A DNA stretch of 64,000 nt from Escallonia rubra. Taxonomy: Eukaryota > Streptophyta > Magnoliopsida > Escalloniales > Escalloniaceae. The notes under the pieces were generated by a model. The model worked only from the letters and a program-made list of their open reading frames with translations, was not told the origin of the DNA and did no database searches. Where the stretch lies: contig JAVXUO010002773.1 of the NCBI GenBank assembly GCA_033065855.1, positions 1-64,000 of the forward strand. The letters are read 5' to 3'. Of the stretch, positions 59,101-64,000 are shown one piece after another. The position numbers and the translations under genes are program-made. Position 1 is the first letter of the stretch, and every line of letters starts with the position of its first letter.

Positions 59101-61561
59101 CTAATTCATCCATCCAAAGACCATCTGTGTTCTTCTTCTTGCACAGTTCCTTGAAATCAGTGCAAGCTTGCCTGCATACAACAAACAGAAAAGGTGATCT
59201 CGAGAGTAGAAACTCAACCTGGGTCAGACAGGACCTTATTTGTCAACATTTGACATGAGCTTCAAAGTCCATAATAATAGAAGGTCCATAATTGCATGCT
59301 AGTACTACTTCTGTTTTTTGCTACGCAAATTTATTGTTGCAAATAAGTTAGATGATAAATTTATGAAACATGCGAAAATCACAAATTAAGGCAAGCTTAA
59401 GGTGGTTCAAACCAGCTACCCAGTAATACCTTAGACGTGATGCCCCAAAATAATCTGCAAAAGAAATGAGAACAGCCATATTCTCCATTTCAAACCCAGC
59501 TACGAGGGCACGGGCATAAGCCATAGCTTGCTCTTTCCGGAGCAATGCTTTTCGAGTTTCCAAGAGACGTTGAAGGCGAACCCTTGCAAAGACAACTTGA
59601 TGAGTCAATACTGCTGAGCAATTAAGAAAAAATAAATAACAAATGCGATCATTCAACAGTAAGATGGTTTACTTGGAATTTTCTTCTTTCGCAACGTCGT
59701 TGATTCCATTTTCGTCTTTTAACTAAGAGGAACATCAAGCAGTAAGTTTTACTTTGATATGGATTCTGATAAAAACATATGAAAGAATTTGTAATACGCA
59801 AAAACAGTACCTTTGAGGAATCGGTTGACTTCTTAGTGATCGCATCAACAGCTGGCAAGCTTCCCACTAAACAAAAAAATTGATGCGTATTAAATTTGGG
59901 ATGCATAAGATGGGGATGACTTGAAAACAATCACAGATGCACAATGTTCACCAGGAAAATATTTGAAATGTACTGCTTTACTTATACTTATTTTTAAGAA
60001 AGGTCAAGGTTTCTCATTAACAAGAGAGCTTACAAGGTTTTTCATTAATAAACTCAAGCAGAATAAAAATGATGGACTTGGGCTGAAACGGAAGTCAATT
60101 TATTTCAACAATGTGGACTAAAGCTTTTAATAGAACTAAGCTCCAAGCATACCTTGCTCTGCATGAGCTGCTAAATTGGTGTTTGTTAACTCAGTAGATT
60201 GAACAGAACTCTCAATCTGCACAATCTCTTTTTCTATCCGTACGAACCTCTCAAGAATTTCAGGCGTGCTTATGAAGCGAACAACTCTGCCACAAAAAGG
60301 GAAATGGCGGGAACAAAACAGATTAGCTTCAGTCAAGTATCATCTTACTTATATCCACCCATCTAACTCTTTACTCAATAAGTCAACAAAATTGCAGGCT
60401 GATCTAACACCAAAACAAGAAGAAAGTACTTTTAAGGTTGATCAGAATACTAGACCTACTAATCTATTAAACATGACAAAAAGCTGGAATAGTTTGGCAT
60501 CAGAGTGATTTGATTTCAGAAGTCATTTTGGGTGAAAGTATACAGTACATAACAAGCAAAAACACACATGAATCCAAAACTAGTCGGGGGAATGTAGGCG
60601 TAAAGCTTGGAAAAGGAACTTCGGTAACGTTTGATACTTCAGTTAATACATAATGACTAAGGTGCTTACGAAGTATCACGTAAGGTTCTATTTTCCCATA
60701 ATCATCAAAGATCAATTAGTGGTGCCATACCATTGCCACGTGGCACCCCAACTATTATGTTCAATGAACATAGCATTTAACATTTGTCCTGCCTCCTAAT
60801 TTTATCGAATCTGATGGATCACGGACCACTAATTAGTAGAAAGAATCCGGCAAGTCATGGAATGCAGTAACGGTACGCTAACAAACACTCCATAAAATGT
60901 AAGTAATTTGGTGATAGATGTGGACAGAATTCATCTTTAATCAGTCCAGAAGAAAGGGGGTTTTCTGGAGGTAAACAAACTGCTGACTTCTCACTTCAAA
61001 AACATTGCCATCTAAACCAGAATCTGCCAATGCTTGGATATACTCACATTAGCCACTACGATAAAGAAATCGACACAAGTTCCATTTTGTACACCGAGAA
61101 GAAGAACGGATTTGCTGAATCTTTGAATTATGTCGAAGAACTAATGAGAATCACCAAAATACTGCAATAAATCTAAAAAAAAAATTCCGAGAACTGTAAC
61201 AAATCAAGAATTACCTTTGAAATGTGGCTTTGGTGAACCAGGAGGTATCAGTGGTGGGAGGACTCAAAGTAATCGAATACCCACCTTTTGGAATCTGATC
61301 CTTAGCAAATTTCAAGTGAGAAACGAAGGGTTCCACTAACCCAGAGGCCAATTTCTCATGAATGCCTCCAGAGAATACCAAAAGATCACATCTGTATACA
61401 TCATGTCAAGAAAAACCCAATAAGACAAACTTTATCAGTCTCCAAGAAAGGCCCAAAAAAGACCCCATCTTTGCAAATCCATTACACAAAAGATACATGT
61501 ACCTTGTTCTGGTTGGCGTGAGTTGAAACAGGGCGTATTGAAGAACAGTCTCGGGATCCAT
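56108..61561 (-). CDS. CIP7: COP1-interacting protein 7-like, 923 aa
   Basis: Nine minus-strand exons join in frame from ATG 61561 to the stop at 56108: 61561-61503, 61391-61215, 60286-60153, 59866-59811, 59722-59673, 59582-59430, 59171-58909, 58071-56366, 56281-56108 (2772 nt, all GT/AG). The start [20 protein letters not shown], then [29 protein letters not shown] and [19 protein letters not shown], is the conserved N-terminal half of the plant CIP7 family. Exon 8 (from residue ~298) is long, polar and acidic, with basic patches ([14 protein letters not shown]) that could serve nuclear import. The last exon is a charged coiled coil ([20 protein letters not shown]). Arabidopsis CIP7 is a nuclear protein that binds COP1 and promotes light-induced genes; the same role is inferred. 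At 923 aa it is somewhat short for the family. Confidence 0.93.
56282..56365 (-). other. Frame-preserving final intron of the CIP7-like gene
   Basis: The intron between exons 8 and 9 is 84 nt (28 codons), bounded by GTACAA and AAGCAG, and has no stop in the reading frame. If retained it adds a hydrophobic segment containing [13 protein letters not shown], encoded by its polypyrimidine run. The spliced form joins KLEK to EEEMRKK as in the family. Confidence 0.8.
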
Positions 61562-64000
61562 ACCCAAAAGAGGTGGAGAGAAAGAGAGAGGGGTTATGGG
61601 GTTGATGGATTTAGCTCACTGAATGGAAATTTCATGTTTCCCTTATTGTTGGGGTGTCTCTTTCACAAACCCTTTGATCTGAACTGTAGATGAGAGGGAG
61701 CCAGCAGGACCTGATGAAGCAATGCACATGGGCAGGGAGAGTGAGAGAGCGTTTGTGAGCTGAGAGCATTTGCCTTGAAGATTTGAATGTGGGGTCCGCC
61801 AACCATGCCTTCCCCACTCTCTCTCCCAATGATGTTCAGTACTCTAAACCACAATAATTCTATCTGATTAGCAAAAAGTAACAATTAATTAAAAAAACCA
61901 TATTTCCTTAGATTTTGGTGATTTGAGAATGATTGTGGTGAATGAATATTACTTTCACGTCTTCGAAGGGGTAATCTTGAATGAGATGTACGCGTTACGT
62001 ACAGTTTGTGTTAACGCATTGTTATACAAAACGTCATCGCAAGTGAGTAATAAACGAAATAGAAATAATAAACGAGTAATCAAATTTGTTTATTCTACTT
62101 ATAAGGTTGATTGAAAATACTTTTGGCTGAGTAAATTGAAGATTTTATTTCCACTTCTTCCTTATTTATTCTCTCGGCTAAACGTTTTTATTTTCATGCA
62201 GTGTCAATCCAACACAAGTACTTCTTATTTCTTTCGCATGAATAATGGATAGAGCCTTATGGCTTAAATTAAGTATAGGGTACAAAAAGCAATGAGCTTT
62301 TGTTCTTAATTTGAGTGACTTCCATGATCTTATTACACATGAGCCTACAAAAAGAATATCATTGCGTGAACCAAAAAAATTAACATTGTTATCATAAAAA
62401 CTGCAAAATGTTATGGGAACCCTAATACTCTTGTAGAATTTATAGTCGGCTTCTACTTATTTGTCTCAAAACAATTTTCCGTACAGTAAGTAATTAAGTA
62501 GACTAATAGGACTTCTTTTTCTTCAAGAGTGACATGTTTTAACCTTTTTACTGTAGCCTCATTTTGAAATATGCATGTTAGACTTGGAGAAAAAGGAAGT
62601 TTATAATTTCACCTCGCAGAGATTGAGCCCTCCTCTTCCATGTACCGACTTAGGCATCATTTTGAAATATGCATGTTAGACTTGATGCCGGTCAACGAAT
62701 GAAACCTTGCCGGAACCGATTATCAAACAACCCAAGAATTCGAGGGTAAATTATAAGGTTTCCTTCCAACAGCTACACAATTCATATTTATTAGGGAATC
62801 CATGTCTGAACCATATGATATGTGCACTCAAACTAATATGAATCCCTTTGCAACTTCAAATATTCAAAAAATTGCAACTGAAATACATTCGTAAACCTAA
62901 TTTTTAACCCACTTGTAAATGGAGGCCTTAATTGCGTATTTTGTACGTATAGGATACATTTCTTGAGAAACAATGATTGGCCTCAAGAGATGGCCAGACA
63001 AGCCGCCAGTACATGATTGAAATGTGGGGATAGGTTAGTTGGGCAGTCTATGTTGTTGTTGGATTTTATAAATAAAAGATAGCTCCAACTAATGTGTCAT
63101 TTTGGTGTTATGGCTAAGTGGATGCATCTCAGAAATGGACTCAAATTCCTTTTGCAAATAAAAGTAAAAATCACTCATTTGTTAGGCTCTCCCTCAAAAA
63201 AGATGTATCAATATGAAGTAACCACCGATCAATTTTTTCTAGCAACGCTAGTCTGTAGTCGTGGCCGCTCGGAATTGATAGTGAAGTTGGTTGCAAAAAA
63301 TTGAATGCCGCTTTAAAAAAATTTAAATTAGACCTGATAGAATGGACGGATCAGACGGGTCTGTATAAGGTAAATGGGGTGATGGGATAGGAGGGCCATC
63401 GACCATTTGACCCGAACCATATCGAGCCTAAAAACCCAACCCCGGCCCAACCCATTTGGGCTTGACACACCCTTGGGTCACCTACTCACTAAAACTTTAT
63501 CTAGACCATAAATCCTAATTTGGATAACATGCAGAGAGAGAATACACGTAGGAATTAAACAGAAGATGCAATTAGGCTGGGCCTGGTGCGGGTCAAATTT
63601 TGCGGGCTCAACAAAAATGGATCCGTACCTGCTAATTGATGGGACCGCCAGCTGGGTTAACGGGTCGTGGGCCCATTTTCCGGGTCTAGTTCAGGTGATG
63701 ACGGTTTGATAGTCTTATTGACTGCCTTGGGACTAATTGTAGGCTGTCTTTACTTTTGTGATGCAATTTTCTTGGACACGTCACAGGACACCTTGTGTGA
63801 GAAATTGTGGTTGAAAAGAGTTTAGGATAAAGTCTAAAATAGGTGAGTAGCTTGAGTCGCATCATTTAAGAAGTCTCGTTTAACAAAATGGATTACCATT
63901 ACTAGTTGGGGGTGGGGTGGGACTTTAGAAGATATTGCATCGGTCTATGAATCATTTAGGATTGCTTGATTAAGGAGAACATATGTAATAGTATGATAGG
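61562..64000. other. 5' flank of the CIP7-like gene and intergenic DNA
   Basis: The promoter and leader of the CIP7-like gene lie at about 61562-61850, with no clear TATA box. At 62558 and 62659 the 27-bp phrase starting CATTTTGAAATATGCATGTT is directly repeated about 101 bp apart. From about 63320 the sequence is rich in GGGTC/GACCC motifs, as in plant repeats, but no end structure is found. The 70-codon frame 63092-63304 has no recognisable domain. Confidence 0.45.

Noticed and set aside
1-64000. tRNA, rRNA or CRISPR arrays
   Set aside because: I saw no T-loop/anticodon arrangement, rRNA core sequence or regularly spaced repeats. CRISPR is not expected in a plant nuclear genome.

Overview
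This window is nuclear DNA from a flowering plant, most likely a eudicot. The evidence is gene content (a plastid polyphenol oxidase with DWL and KFDV C-terminal domains, a COP1-interacting protein 7-like gene, a CHUP1-like polyproline protein of the At4g04980 type, and a broken piece of the microtubule gene MOR1), GT-AG introns, AT-rich intergenic DNA, and many plant-type transposons with clean target-site duplications. The species cannot be named from the sequence.

Layout. Positions 1-192 hold what looks like the last exon of an unrecognised gene. From 3.6 to 18.8 kb the DNA is a patchwork of local duplications: a ~2.4 kb segment repeated at 3.6-6.1 and 17.3-18.8 kb, and several blocks around a small matrin/U1-type zinc-finger gene (best copy 13.1-14.0 kb, broken copy 9.1-9.6 kb). 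One copy of the first segment carries a 978-bp hAT element; the other preserves its empty site. From 18.8 to 42.6 kb there are no intact genes that I recognise. It holds a Tourist-like MITE, two MULEs with GC-rich interiors, a PIF/Harbinger-like element, a long-TIR element abutting a ~2.1 kb palindrome built from a three-copy gene family, and gene fragments including the MOR1 pseudogene (35.1-37.0 kb), itself interrupted by a transposon.

The gene-bearing part is 42.6-61.6 kb: intronless PPO (+), a third MULE, the CHUP1-like gene (-, 9 exons, 882 aa), a LINE RNase H remnant, a possible decayed gene for a membrane protein (+), and the CIP7-like gene (-, 9 exons, 923 aa). The exon chains of both minus-strand genes join in frame from ATG to stop. 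The final 2.4 kb has no gene that I can support. These genes do not form a pathway: PPO acts in the thylakoid lumen, the CIP7-like protein is expected in light-regulated nuclear expression, and the CHUP1-like protein probably in actin or organelle positioning.

No clearly novel multi-gene system is visible. The most notable items are the precise hAT filled/empty site pair, the palindrome (a candidate hairpin-RNA locus), three MULEs of one type with perfect 9-bp target duplications, and a stop-free, frame-preserving 84-nt final intron in the CIP7-like gene.
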